Position numbers and translations under genes: made by a program
Assembly: GCA_011364905.1 (NCBI GenBank)
Contig: RDNZ01000023.1
Span: 1 to 46,044, forward strand
From: Candidatus Thorarchaeota archaeon
GTDB lineage: Archaea > Asgardarchaeota > Thorarchaeia > Thorarchaeales > Thorarchaeaceae
DNA length: 46,044 nucleotides
Direction of reading: 5' to 3'
The notes under the pieces: generated by a model
The model's input: the letters and a program-made list of their open reading frames with translations, nothing else
What the model was told of the DNA's origin: nothing
Database searches by the model: none
Shown here: piece by piece, positions 25,219 to 34,309 of the stretch
How the letters are laid out: each line of letters opens with the position of its first letter
Position numbering within the stretch: position 1 is the first letter of the stretch

Positions 25219-26934
25219 CTAGAGATAGTCAGAGGCTTCTTTCTGGGTCAATTTGCGACCCGCACTTCTTGCGTAGTGTCGTGATAAGCTTAGACAGATC
25301 AGACCAAATGGCACTAAGACCACATACGCAAATAAAGGTCCAAAGAAGACGCCCAAGCCCATGATTATGGAGAGACCCGTAAACCCGATCAGGTTTGGCA
25401 GAAGCTGAGCACGAAGCATAGACCATCCACGGATAGGCATTTGGACTTGTGCGCCTCTCTGTCTTGTAACAAGCCGCTCTGCACGAAAATCACCGCCTAT
25501 GGCAGCTGCATTTGCTGCAATCCCCCCGGCAGCTTGATTGATGCAAACTGCTGAAACGATTACTACCGGTATGTAAATCCACAAACTGGGAGCTATTATT
25601 GCCACGATAATAGATACTATTGTGCTCGCAACAAGAGCAAAGGGGGCTGAACTATATATTTTCCCCATCACATAGTCATACATACTCAACGGAGCAAGCT
25701 GAAGATTCATGAGATTGCGCCCTTCGTATACTAGTTCATATCCTGCAAAGCTGACTGCATAGGAAATCACAAAGGGAACGATGACTGCAATCACAATGAA
25801 TGACGTATAGCCTGCTACAATATCTCCGCCGGCGAATAGGCCTAGAAAGATAATAGCTACAAATCTCAGAGGTCCCACAAGGTATTGCGCGAGTACTCTT
25901 CCTTCTCTTCTAATGTTAGTGAGATTATACCAGATGGACACACTGGTGGCTGTATTGAAAGTGAACCCAGGAATAGGTCGAGGGTTCCAGGTTTCGTGAA
26001 GGACTGGAGTTTTGGTCTTGGATGTCCGTTTCGAGCCACTTGTTAACCATCCGCTATAATGGGCTGTTTCACTTACATATGCATTGAGATTCACGAGAGA
26101 TATGGCAACCACCCCATAGATCAGTGCCAGGACTACCTCACTAATGGTCACCGGAGCGCCAACGAGAAAGCCCAGCGACAGAGTGCTTGTTGCTGCCCCA
26201 GGACTGATACCTGAAGTGAGTCCAAGAGCGCTAGCTATCTGGATTAAGATAGGGAATAGGTCTCCAAGCCCATTGGAAGCAAAGAAAAAGTAGTAGTAGA
26301 TGATACTACCGAAGACCGCCAATGTTGATCCCAGGAACCAGCCAACTTGTTTGAGTCTTCGTCGACCCGCAAGGATTCGGGAAAATAAAAGCCCCATCAG
26401 ACCACCAATAGATACACCCAATGTCGAGATGACCAGCATCATGGCAACGAAGAGTGGAACGGAGAGGAACGCCAAGGGAGCAGTAGATGTAATGCTCAAT
26501 CCAATGAAGATTGGTGTGCCAATTACTAGAAAGAATACTGAACTGTAAAGAATCACTATGATGGTCTTTTCCAGGAAGAGCGTACGAAGGGATATTGGCA
26601 TTGTCATAAGATACTCCATTTTGGATGAATTGCCAACAGTTGTCGCACTGACCATTATGGACCCTATGAAAGAGAACAGAAGAAGAACATTGAACAGAGA
26701 AGAGCCAGCTCCAATGTTGTCTGAGAGGATTGTACCCAGTGTGTCCCAACCTACGAGAGGGACCACGGCGACGATGACCCAGACGATTACAACTCCAATA
26801 ACTACAGCAGCAATAGGAAGGAGTAGTCTACGGAATACACTCTTCTGTTTCGTTCGTTTCCCCTTTGCACCGGAAACCCTGTAGCTTTGAGTCAGGTCCT
26901 GTTTTAAAAGAACCCAAAGATCTGAGAGCGTCAC
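25219..26934 (-). CDS. ABC-2-type transporter permease
   Basis: A 571-residue membrane protein with about twelve predicted helices in two similar halves, joined by a polar stretch at about 310-350. The arrangement resembles large archaeal and Firmicute ABC-2 export permeases. Start GTG 26934 overlaps the ATPase stop as GTGA and has GGTGA six bases before it inside the ATPase gene, so the two are translationally coupled. The pair forms an exporter; nothing in the sequence tells the substrate. The C-terminal tail (YARSAGRKLTQKEASDYL) is cytosolic by charge. It converges with the ADC-like gene, with a three-base gap. Confidence 0.82.
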   Translation of the reverse strand: MTLSDLWVLLKQDLTQSYRVSGAKGKRTKQKSVFRRLLLPIAAVVIGVVIVWVIVAVVPLVGWDTLGTILSDNIGAGSSLFNVLLLFSFIGSIMVSATTVGNSSKMEYLMTMPISLRTLFLEKTIIVILYSSVFFLVIGTPIFIGLSITSTAPLAFLSVPLFVAMMLVISTLGVSIGGLMGLLFSRILAGRRRLKQVGWFLGSTLAVFGSIIYYYFFFASNGLGDLFPILIQIASALGLTSGISPGAATSTLSLGFLVGAPVTISEVVLALIYGVVAISLVNLNAYVSETAHYSGWLTSGSKRTSKTKTPVLHETWNPRPIPGFTFNTATSVSIWYNLTNIRREGRVLAQYLVGPLRFVAIIFLGLFAGGDIVAGYTSFIVIAVIVPFVISYAVSFAGYELVYEGRNLMNLQLAPLSMYDYVMGKIYSSAPFALVASTIVSIIVAIIAPSLWIYIPVVIVSAVCINQAAGGIAANAAAIGGDFRAERLVTRQRGAQVQMPIRGWSMLRAQLLPNLIGFTGLSIIMGLGVFFGPLFAYVVLVPFGLICLSLSRHYARSAGRKLTQKEASDYL

Positions 26935-27695
26935 ACCACGTCACCAAGATATTCAGCAATCTTCTGCATGTCAGGACCGCCTGTCAAGTCCAGAAATATT
27001 TCTTCAAGCGACTTTTCACCCTTTGCCTGCAAACGCAACTCATCCATTGAACCCTCAGCTACCATCTTGCCATCCTTAATTATGCCAATCCTATCGCAAA
27101 GCTGCTCGGCAATCTCCAGAATATGTGTGCTCATTAAGATCGAAGCGCCTTTGGAGCGGAGCCCATTGAGAATCTCTTTTATTGTTGCAGCACCTCGCGG
27201 ATCAATCCCTGCTTGAAGCTCATCAAGAATCAAAACCTTGGGCTGGTGAATCAGAGCTGCGACAAGACTGATCTTTCTGGACATTCCTTTCGAGTATGTT
27301 TCAATGAGATCATCGCTTGCGTCTTTTATGTCCAAGAGGGTCAACAGCTCATCAAGCTCCTTCTCTCTTTCAGAGCCACGAGGAATCTTCCAGATATCAC
27401 TCACATAGTTTGCATACTCCCAACCGGTCAAACGCTCGGGAAGCACCGGTTCCTCAGGGACGTAGCCCATCAAGCGTTTAGCTTCAACAATCTCGGTTAT
27501 GATGTCGTGACCCATGACTTTTGCAGTGCCCTCTGTTGGTCTCAGCAAACCAAGAAGCATTCTCATTGTTGTGGATTTCCCAGAACCATTTGGTCCAAGC
27601 AAGCCGTAGATCTCACCTTGATTGACCTGAAATGAAAGGTTATCAACAGCCACGAATTCGCTGAACACCTTCTTTAGTCCGATAGCCTCAATCAT
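26931..27695 (-). CDS. ABC transporter ATP-binding protein
   Basis: A 254-residue ATPase. Walker A is GPNGSGKST, the Q-loop region is MGYVPEEPVLPERLTG, the signature is TYSKGMSRK (a variant of LSGGQ), Walker B is KVLILDELQAGID, and the switch histidine is STHILE. Note the Glu after the Walker B Asp (DE) and the Q replacing the usual P in the D-loop lead. It powers the permease encoded next. ATG 27695 (MIEAIGLKK) is chosen because homology starts there, though no ribosome site is visible. ATG 27740 would add 15 residues and lies about 15 bases after the predicted transcript start. The frame open beyond that runs into the lipoate ligase gene and is not used. Confidence 0.87.
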   Translation of the reverse strand: MIEAIGLKKVFSEFVAVDNLSFQVNQGEIYGLLGPNGSGKSTTMRMLLGLLRPTEGTAKVMGHDIITEIVEAKRLMGYVPEEPVLPERLTGWEYANYVSDIWKIPRGSEREKELDELLTLLDIKDASDDLIETYSKGMSRKISLVAALIHQPKVLILDELQAGIDPRGAATIKEILNGLRSKGASILMSTHILEIAEQLCDRIGIIKDGKMVAEGSMDELRLQAKGEKSLEEIFLDLTGGPDMQKIAEYLGDVV

Positions 27696-27775
27696 CAGAA
27701 TCAGGCGTCGTTCATCTGGTATCCATTTATGCCTTAGCATATTGCCACAAGAACGAAAAGGTTTCATTTGGTAAC

Positions 27776-27784
27776 TGATATAAG
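27776..27784. promoter_or_regulatory. Shared TATA element of lipoate ligase and ABC exporter
   Basis: TGATATAAG on the plus strand reads CTTATATCA on the minus strand. It places the plus transcript start at the lipoate-ligase ATG (27807; leaderless or nearly so) and the minus start near 27755, before the ABC genes. Confidence 0.5.
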
Positions 27785-27806
27785 CCAACCAATTGCGCAA
27801 TAATGT

Positions 27807-28901
27807 ATGGCGCTTGAGAGCTGGAGACTTCTCGACTTGGGTCCAATCGAACCCATCGAGACACAGATCAACTACGACATGATTGCCCAGGGGATAACTG
27901 AAGGAGAGTCCGAAAACACTCTCATCATCTGTTGGCCTGCCAAGCCACTGGTCAGTCTTGGTTACTTCCAAGAGATTGAAGCAGATTTAGATACAAAATT
28001 CTGTCAAGAGAATGATATCTTCTACACTCGCAGAACTGTAGGTGGTGGAGGGGTCTATCTGGATGACGGACAGATGTTCTACCAATTGATTGGAAGGCAG
28101 GATAGTCCAACAACCCCCAGGAGAATTGATGATTATTATGTGAAGTTCTTGGAGGCACCTGTTCGAGCATACAAGAACTTAGGAGTCCCAGCAGAGTTCA
28201 AACCTGTTAATGATATCGTTGCTAATGGAAAGAAGATCTCAGGCAATGGTGCAGGGGATATCGGCGATGCGAGGATATTGGTCGGCAATATGATTTTTGA
28301 TTTCAACTTCGATATGATGGTAAGGGTTCTCAAGGTTCCAGATGAAAAGTTCAGAGACAAAGTTGCAAAAAGCCTACGAGAGAGAATGTCTACAGTCTTA
28401 TTGGAAACGGGTTCAATGCCTGACAGGACAGAAGTGAAAGAGGACCTCCTACGTCTATATGAAGAGACATTGAATATTGAGTTTGTACCTGGAAAATTCA
28501 ACAGATGGGAAATTGACAAGGTCAAGGAGCTCAAACCAAAGTATATGTCAGACGAGTGGTTGCATTGGAGACGAGGCGGCAGGTTGGACGCTAGAACTGT
28601 GAGGATTTCCGCCACGACTCGTGTGGGCACCTCTAACTATAAGGCGGAAGGGGGTCTGATGCGAGTCACAGCTGAAGAAACTGATGGGAAACTGAGTGAG
28701 ATTGTGATAAGCGGGGACTTCTTCATGCTACCGATGGATGCCATCTCTAATCTTGAGAAGACGCTACTAGGGGCAAAGACTGAGAATGGAAACATTATCG
28801 AAAGGGTGAATGAGGCTTATACCAAGTTCAACATTGAGTCACCCGGAGTCACCCCACAGGATATAGAAACTGCTGTGAAACTGGCCTTTGAACAGAAATG
28901 A
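27807..28901 (+). CDS. lplA: Lipoate--protein ligase
   Basis: A 364-residue enzyme. The catalytic domain (about 1-245) shows TRRTVGGGGVYLDDGQMFYQ (74-93), a variant of RRxxGGGxVxHD in which the His is Leu, and NDIVANGKKISGNGAG (135-150), where K143 corresponds to the ligase lysine. The C-terminal part (about 260-364) resembles the accessory domain that in many archaea is a separate LplB protein. It activates lipoate with ATP and attaches it to lipoyl carriers. A GcvH-like carrier lies 17 kb away in this window and could be one acceptor. The message is probably leaderless from the shared TATA element. Confidence 0.85.
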   Translation: MALESWRLLDLGPIEPIETQINYDMIAQGITEGESENTLIICWPAKPLVSLGYFQEIEADLDTKFCQENDIFYTRRTVGGGGVYLDDGQMFYQLIGRQDSPTTPRRIDDYYVKFLEAPVRAYKNLGVPAEFKPVNDIVANGKKISGNGAGDIGDARILVGNMIFDFNFDMMVRVLKVPDEKFRDKVAKSLRERMSTVLLETGSMPDRTEVKEDLLRLYEETLNIEFVPGKFNRWEIDKVKELKPKYMSDEWLHWRRGGRLDARTVRISATTRVGTSNYKAEGGLMRVTAEETDGKLSEIVISGDFFMLPMDAISNLEKTLLGAKTENGNIIERVNEAYTKFNIESPGVTPQDIETAVKLAFEQK

Positions 28902-29007
28902 CAGCCAGCAGATATCTTCATTTTATGCGATGGGCAAGTCTGTTACATGAAGGTCAGACGGAGAGGAAACAGAACTGCTGGATCAGGATTCTCGTTCAGG
29001 ATTTAGA

Positions 29008-30063
29008 GTGAGTGCACCCGGGAGAGTATGTCTGTTTGGGGAACACAGCGACTATCTCGGCCTTGATGTGGTTGCAGCAGCCATTGACATGTCGATAGAG
29101 ATTGTTGCAGAGCCAAGAGAGGATAATAGTATCCACATCAACTATCTTGATCTTGATGAGTCAGACGAGTTCTCACTTGATGATGAGATTCAGTATAGAA
29201 CACAAAGGGACTATATTAGAAGCGCGTTCAACGTGTTGGCTCGTCGGGGGATAAGCCCCATGCATGGATGGAATCTTCAGGTGAGCGGGAGTTTGCCTAT
29301 TGCGGCTGGTCTCTCGAGTTCATCTGCTATGACTGTAGGAGCGATTAAGGCAGTCTTGGGCATGTCTGGTGAAGACCTAGAACCTGAAGAAACTGCGTTA
29401 AGAGCCTATGAAGCGGAGGTTGCCGAGTTTGGTGAAAGCGGTGGGACTATGGATCATTTTGCATCTTCAATGGGTGGAATCATCCATCTGAACACGAAAG
29501 ACAACAAGGTAACAAGACTTCCGGCGGAACTAGATGCTTTTGTCATAGGTGATTCAGGAGAAAAGAAAAACACCGTGGAAGACCTTCGACACATCAAAAC
29601 GACTGTCGAAGGAGAGTACGAGAAGCTCAGAGGACAGATTGAAGGATTCGATAGAAGAACAACGCCGCTATCCACAGTCATGGAGATAAGTCAAGAAAAG
29701 CAAAGTAAAGAGAGATCAATAGCGGAAGCCACCCTTCGCAACCGAGATCTGACTAATCGAGCAATCAAACTTCTGAGTGAATCACTTCCGGACCCTCAAG
29801 AACTAGGAAGCTTACTGAGGGAGCATCATGAGATATTACGGGATGACTTGGAACGTTCAACACCGAAGATTGAGAGAATGATTGCAGCCGCCTATGATGC
29901 GGGGGCGTTGGGCTGTAAGATTAACGGGAGCGGCGGCGGCGGTTCAATGATGGCATATACAGTGGGACATGAACAAGAAGTGGCCACAGCCATTGGGCAT
30001 ACTGGAGCGAAAACCTATGTTGTGAAAGTAGGTAGAGGCACCACTCTCACCAGAGTTCACTAA
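29008..30063 (+). CDS. Galactokinase-like GHMP kinase
   Basis: A 351-residue sugar kinase. It shows the galactokinase signature APGRVCLFGEHSDYLG (3-18, with E12, H13 and D15), the ATP loop GSLPIAAGLSSSSAM (94-108), the catalytic D149 in GGTMDHFASS, and the C-terminal GCKINGSGGGGSMMA. Galactokinases phosphorylate C1 of galactose; close relatives act on arabinose, N-acetylgalactosamine or mevalonate. No other Leloir gene is nearby. The start is GTG 29008, with AGGA about seven bases before; the family usually begins close to APGR. A 19-codon frame (28947-29006) ends just before the start and could be a leader peptide, but I do not claim it. Confidence 0.82.
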   Translation: MSAPGRVCLFGEHSDYLGLDVVAAAIDMSIEIVAEPREDNSIHINYLDLDESDEFSLDDEIQYRTQRDYIRSAFNVLARRGISPMHGWNLQVSGSLPIAAGLSSSSAMTVGAIKAVLGMSGEDLEPEETALRAYEAEVAEFGESGGTMDHFASSMGGIIHLNTKDNKVTRLPAELDAFVIGDSGEKKNTVEDLRHIKTTVEGEYEKLRGQIEGFDRRTTPLSTVMEISQEKQSKERSIAEATLRNRDLTNRAIKLLSESLPDPQELGSLLREHHEILRDDLERSTPKIERMIAAAYDAGALGCKINGSGGGGSMMAYTVGHEQEVATAIGHTGAKTYVVKVGRGTTLTRVH

Positions 30064-31622
30064 GCTGGTTTAGACAGCTCCTTCATTCTAATGTCCACTA
30101 TCTCAAGGATTGACGCCTTAAGACTAGCAGCATTCTTTAGGAGTTTTTCAACCTCTTTGGCAGTCTTATCAGCAAATGATTTGTCCTTGATGTTCCCCAG
30201 ATTGACTCTTACATTCAAAGCAGCACCCTCTATGGATGCCATAAGCGCATGAGTGGCGACACCTGCATCCGTGATTGAGTTAATGTTGCCTTTCTCAGCT
30301 GCCACGAGAGCATGAGTCATGGCACTGTATGAATGCTGCATCGTTGTCAATGGCACTTTGGCCGCTTCTATTGTTGCTTTTTCTAGTGATGCATCCTTCT
30401 TCTTCTTTTCAGCAGCTGTTTCTGCTGGAGACCTCAATGCATCCATAACAACATCAAATGCTTTAGAGTCCTTTTCAATTAAGTCCAAAAGGATACCTCG
30501 ATCATAATCACATGCATGCCTATGCTCCAGCATCTCATCCTTTATGCCAGCGAACTTCCTTCCTGATAGTGAAAGACCTGTGACCATGCATACAAGACCA
30601 GCTCCAAATGAACCAAGAGCAGCAGCAACACTCCCACCACCAGGGGTAGCGCGTGCGCGACGGACCTCATTACCAAATTCAATCATGGACATCTCAGTGA
30701 AGGTCTTTTTTGTTGGATCAGAACCACCCCCAAGGTAGTAGAGGTCCAGAATCATTGACTCATCGAGTTTCTCAGGTTGGATATAATATCGGAGCGCATC
30801 TAGAAGTGCGAAAAGAGGCACCATCCCAACAATCTCAGTTTCAATAACAGTTGCCCCAAACCTGCGTGCTTCGTTTCGTATGACCTCAAGCACTTGGTGA
30901 ATCTTCGTTCGTTTGGGATGGGTCAGGTTCACAGAAACCTGAACGCAGTTCTTCGCTGGAAGATTTAGACCCATTCCCTGAACATTAACAAAGCCACCAG
31001 TCGTTCCGCGTACTGCATCAGCGCAAACCTTCGCTACCTCGAGATTGGTTGTGCTCAAATTGAAGTTTATAGCAATCAAGAAGTTGCGAGCTCCAGTGGC
31101 GGTTGCTCCAGCTGTTGGGTGGATTTTGGTTGGTCCATAGTCAGGATCCTTCTCAGGATTCTTACCGATTTCTTCCCTGAGTCCCTCGAATTCTCCTTCA
31201 CGGATGTTTGGCAAATCTACTCGGTCTCTGCGGGTTGCAGATTTTGCATATAGAAAGATGGGCACTTTGCACTTCTTGGAAAACTCCTCAGCAAACTCCT
31301 TTGAGAGCTCGATACATTCTCCTATTGTTGTACCATGAAGTGGAATGAATGGCACAACATCAACCGCACCCATTCTTGGATGAGCTCCTTTATGCTTAGT
31401 CAGATCAATCTTCTCGACTGCAAGTTCTGCAGCCTTTAGTGCAGCACTCTTCACTTGTTGAGGGCTACCAATGAATGTGAAGACGGACCGATTGTGGTCT
31501 GCGTCAAACTCAACATCCAGAAGCCTGACACCTTCAACGCTTGTGATTGCCTCAGACAATGCATCAATGATTTTCTTGTCTCGTCCTTCTGAGAAGTTGG
31601 GCACGCACTCGACAACTTTCAC
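30060..31622 (-). CDS. Bifunctional glutamate formimidoyltransferase / formimidoyl-THF cyclodeaminase
   Basis: A 520-residue fusion. The first 300 residues are formimidoyltransferase: VECVPNFSEGRD at the N terminus, then HNRSVFTFIG, HKGAHPRMGAVDVVPF and HPTAGATATGARNFLIA. About 330-520 is the helical cyclodeaminase: ATPGGGSVAAALGSFGAGLVCMV and a long all-helix bundle. It moves the formimino group of formiminoglutamate to tetrahydrofolate and releases ammonia, giving 5,10-methenyl-THF. The fused order is that of animal FTCD. Start GTG 31622 is chosen because it has GGTGA five bases before it and begins right at the conserved core; the open frame to 31718 would overlap folD. It is last in the Fhs-FolD-FTCD operon. 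Confidence 0.88.
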   Translation of the reverse strand: MKVVECVPNFSEGRDKKIIDALSEAITSVEGVRLLDVEFDADHNRSVFTFIGSPQQVKSAALKAAELAVEKIDLTKHKGAHPRMGAVDVVPFIPLHGTTIGECIELSKEFAEEFSKKCKVPIFLYAKSATRRDRVDLPNIREGEFEGLREEIGKNPEKDPDYGPTKIHPTAGATATGARNFLIAINFNLSTTNLEVAKVCADAVRGTTGGFVNVQGMGLNLPAKNCVQVSVNLTHPKRTKIHQVLEVIRNEARRFGATVIETEIVGMVPLFALLDALRYYIQPEKLDESMILDLYYLGGGSDPTKKTFTEMSMIEFGNEVRRARATPGGGSVAAALGSFGAGLVCMVTGLSLSGRKFAGIKDEMLEHRHACDYDRGILLDLIEKDSKAFDVVMDALRSPAETAAEKKKKDASLEKATIEAAKVPLTTMQHSYSAMTHALVAAEKGNINSITDAGVATHALMASIEGAALNVRVNLGNIKDKSFADKTAKEVEKLLKNAASLKASILEIVDIRMKELSKPA

Positions 31623-31683
31623 AAGATTCACCAGTGCTCGCTCCGGTAGTCGGTCCACAAAAGCGTTTGGGAATGAGTCTATA

Positions 31684-32565
31684 TCACTGGATTTGCGCTT
31701 TGTAAGCTGCAACGACATTCTTCAAGAGCATAGCAATGGTCATCGGCCCCACTCCGCCGGGCACAGGTGTGATACATGTCGCCTTTTCCTTCACTTTTTC
31801 AAAGTCAACATCGCCGTGAGGCGTTGCTACATCAATAACAACTGCTCCTTCTTTGACCATCTCCGCCGTGATGAAGAAGGGATCATTCTCTGTTGTTCGT
31901 CTACCTATAGCAGACACGAGAACATCAGCTTGTTTTGTAAATGAGGGTAGGTCCTTTGTACGCGAGTGGCAGATTGTGACTGTGGCATTGCGGTTCAGAA
32001 GGAGCATGATGAGTGGTTTTCCAACGATATTGGACCTATTGATGATGACGGCCTGTTTCCCGGAGAGGTCCTTCCAGCCAATCCGGTCTAGCATTGTGAC
32101 GATACCGTGTGGTGTAGCAGCGCTAAGATCCTCCTCACCATAAAAGAGACGGTACACATTGGTAGGGGAAAAGCCATCAACATCCTTCAATGGGTCGATG
32201 GCACTGATGATGGCCTTCTCGTCAATCTGTTTTGGAAGAGGTAATTGAACTAGAATTCCATGTACAGTCTTGTCAGCATTGAGCCCTCTGATTAATTCAA
32301 GAAGTTCATCTTGAGTGGTTGTTTCTGGTAAATCGTGATGTTCTGAAAGGATACCAGCCTTGTTTGATGCCTTGTGTTTCATTCGAATATACATCTGAGA
32401 ACCGGGGTCCTCACCTACAATGACAGTTGCCAACTTCGGTGAAACTCCATATCGAGCAACCAGCTCTGTTACTTCATTCTTCACTTCAGTCCGTATCCGA
32501 TGTGACAGGCGACGACCCTTGATTTCGTGATCTTCACAGATTGGTTTCAGCTCATCTTCGGACAT
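31684..32565 (-). CDS. folD: Methylenetetrahydrofolate dehydrogenase/methenyl-THF cyclohydrolase
   Basis: A 293-residue FolD. Motifs include SQMYIRMKHKA (catalytic lysine K63), HGILVQLPLP, DPLKDVDGFSPTNVYRL, the NAD(P)-binding INRSNIVGKPL, and the C-terminal PVPGGVGPMTIAMLL. It interconverts methylene-, methenyl- and formyl-THF in the cytosol. The start is ATG 32565, with GGTGA five bases before it; a TTG at 32577 opens the frame but overlaps that site. The gene follows fhs by 12 bases and receives methenyl-THF from the FTCD product downstream. Together they form a short one-carbon module. Confidence 0.95.
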   Translation of the reverse strand: MSEDELKPICEDHEIKGRRLSHRIRTEVKNEVTELVARYGVSPKLATVIVGEDPGSQMYIRMKHKASNKAGILSEHHDLPETTTQDELLELIRGLNADKTVHGILVQLPLPKQIDEKAIISAIDPLKDVDGFSPTNVYRLFYGEEDLSAATPHGIVTMLDRIGWKDLSGKQAVIINRSNIVGKPLIMLLLNRNATVTICHSRTKDLPSFTKQADVLVSAIGRRTTENDPFFITAEMVKEGAVVIDVATPHGDVDFEKVKEKATCITPVPGGVGPMTIAMLLKNVVAAYKAQIQ

Positions 32566-32577
32566 GGAAATCACCAA

Positions 32578-34194
32578 TCAGAAGACACCACTGATGTTTC
32601 CATCAGCATCAACATCCATCCCTTGAGCCGCTGGTTCCTCAGGTAGTCCTGGCATCAAATTGATGTCGCCCATATAGATGACTATGAATCCAGCGCCATT
32701 GCTGACATCGGCACCGTTGACCTCCACTTCAAAGCCTTTGGGACGTCCTTTCAAACCCTTCTGGTCAGACAAACTGAACTGTGTCTTTGCGATGCAGATT
32801 GGCAGATTGCCAAAGCCTCTCTTCTCAAGTGACCTAATTCGACCTTTAGCTCCTGTTGTGTAGAGAACATCATCAGCCCCATAGATGTTCTTAGCGACTT
32901 TCAAGATCTTGGTCTTGATAGGATCTTTCAGGTCATAGGTGTAATGGATTTTTTTAGCAGGATTCTTCTCGATCGTTTCAAGAACCGCCTGAGCAAGTGC
33001 CTTGCCACCCTCACTTCCCCTAGCAAAGACTTCTGAAACCTCCATCTTCCAGTCCTTCGATTCACAGAACTTTCGTAGTTGTTCAATCTCTTCAGTTGCG
33101 TCATCAGGAAACCGATTGAGTGCCACGACAGCAGGAACTCCAAAGTTATTGATGTTCTCCATATGTTTCTCAAGATTTGGAAATCCTTCCTCAAGATTGC
33201 CATTTCCGTGGTGTTTTAGCGCACGAATTGTAGTGATCACAACACAGGCATCGACCTTGAAATCACCCGCTCTTGTGACAATATTGAAGAACTTCTCAGC
33301 GCCCAAGTCAGCTCCAAAACCAGCTTCAATGACTACATAGTCGAACAGACGCAATGCAAAGTCGGTCCCAATGATTGAGCTTGTACCATGAGCAATGTTC
33401 GCAAAAGGTCCAGTATGAATTATCGCAGGCGTTTCTTCCTGGGTTTGGACAAGATTGGGTTTGAGGGCGTCTCGTAGAATAACAGTCATAGCCCCTTGTG
33501 CCTTAAGGTCCTTAGCAAACATATCCTTCAACTGCTCAGACCGACCAATGAGAATATTCCCCAGTCTCTCCTTCAGTTCGGAATAGCTCTCTGATAGCCC
33601 AAGGATTGCCATCACTTCAGAAGCGGAAGTGATTACGAAGTTGTCCTCCCGTGGAAATCCATCAAATCGTCCACCTAAACCAATGATGACTTTCCTCAAA
33701 GAACGGTCATTCATATCAACATTACGCGGCCAATAGGTCCGTCGGACATCCAACTCCGGTTGACAATCATGTTGAATGTAATTATCAATCATGGCTGACA
33801 AAAGATTGCCAGCAGCAGAAACCGCGGGAAAGTCTCCAGTGAACATCAGATTGATGTTTTCAAAGGGTTCAACCGTGGATTTGCCGCCTCCAGCCGCCCC
33901 TCCTTTTACTCCAAAGACTGGACCCAATGATGGTTGTCGGATTGCAACTACAGCCTTGTGTCCCAAGGCATTGAGAGCCATTGAGAGACCAATCGAGTTG
34001 GTCGTCTTCCCCTCACCTGCTGGAGTAGGGTTGGTTGCAGTCACAAGAATCAGTTTTCCTTTGCGCTCCCCCAGATCCTTGCGAATCTTGAGGTCAATCT
34101 TGGCCATGTACTTCCCATAGTGTTCAAGATACTTCTCATCAATGCCAGCCTTTTTCGCAACTTCAGATATTGGAATCAAAACTTCACTCGCCAA
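32578..34194 (-). CDS. fhs: Formate--tetrahydrofolate ligase
   Basis: A 538-residue ligase. The P-loop is TNPTPAGEGKTT (54-65), followed by RQPSLGPVFGVKGGAAGGG (about 85-103) and later VITTIRALKHHG and KIYGADDVLYTTGAKGRI, all FTHFS hallmarks. It makes 10-formyl-THF from formate and ATP, or runs backward to make ATP. It is first in an operon with FolD and FTCD, so formate and histidine-derived formimino groups feed one THF pool. The start is TTG 34194, without a clear ribosome site; TTG at residue 6 is possible. A TATA-like TTGTTTATCA (34231-34240, minus) lies about 40 bases before it. A GTGCGCAC palindrome near 34220 lies between that element and the gene. Confidence 0.93.
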   Translation of the reverse strand: MASEVLIPISEVAKKAGIDEKYLEHYGKYMAKIDLKIRKDLGERKGKLILVTATNPTPAGEGKTTNSIGLSMALNALGHKAVVAIRQPSLGPVFGVKGGAAGGGKSTVEPFENINLMFTGDFPAVSAAGNLLSAMIDNYIQHDCQPELDVRRTYWPRNVDMNDRSLRKVIIGLGGRFDGFPREDNFVITSASEVMAILGLSESYSELKERLGNILIGRSEQLKDMFAKDLKAQGAMTVILRDALKPNLVQTQEETPAIIHTGPFANIAHGTSSIIGTDFALRLFDYVVIEAGFGADLGAEKFFNIVTRAGDFKVDACVVITTIRALKHHGNGNLEEGFPNLEKHMENINNFGVPAVVALNRFPDDATEEIEQLRKFCESKDWKMEVSEVFARGSEGGKALAQAVLETIEKNPAKKIHYTYDLKDPIKTKILKVAKNIYGADDVLYTTGAKGRIRSLEKRGFGNLPICIAKTQFSLSDQKGLKGRPKGFEVEVNGADVSNGAGFIVIYMGDINLMPGLPEEPAAQGMDVDADGNISGVF

Positions 34195-34277
34195 TACTAT
34201 TGTCTATTGGTTTTTCAAGTGCGCACACACTGATAAACAAAACTCTCTGGCAAGAGGATCGATTGCGTAGATTATTA

Positions 34278-34287
34278 GGTTAAAATC
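34278..34287 (+). promoter_or_regulatory. TATA element giving a leaderless transcript for the serine hydrolase
   Basis: GGTTAAAATC is centred about 27 bases before the ATG at 34310, which predicts transcription from, or next to, the start codon. No Shine-Dalgarno sequence is present, as expected for a leaderless gene. Confidence 0.5.
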
Positions 34288-34309
34288 AGCAGAGAGTACT
34301 AACACCGTC

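Noticed and set aside
27696..27971. N-terminal extension of the ABC ATPase frame
   Set aside because: Runs through the divergent promoter and into the lipoate ligase gene; homology starts at 27695.
28947..29006. 19-codon frame just before the galactokinase-like gene
   Set aside because: Possible leader peptide, but no repeat codons, no hairpin and no ribosome site support it.
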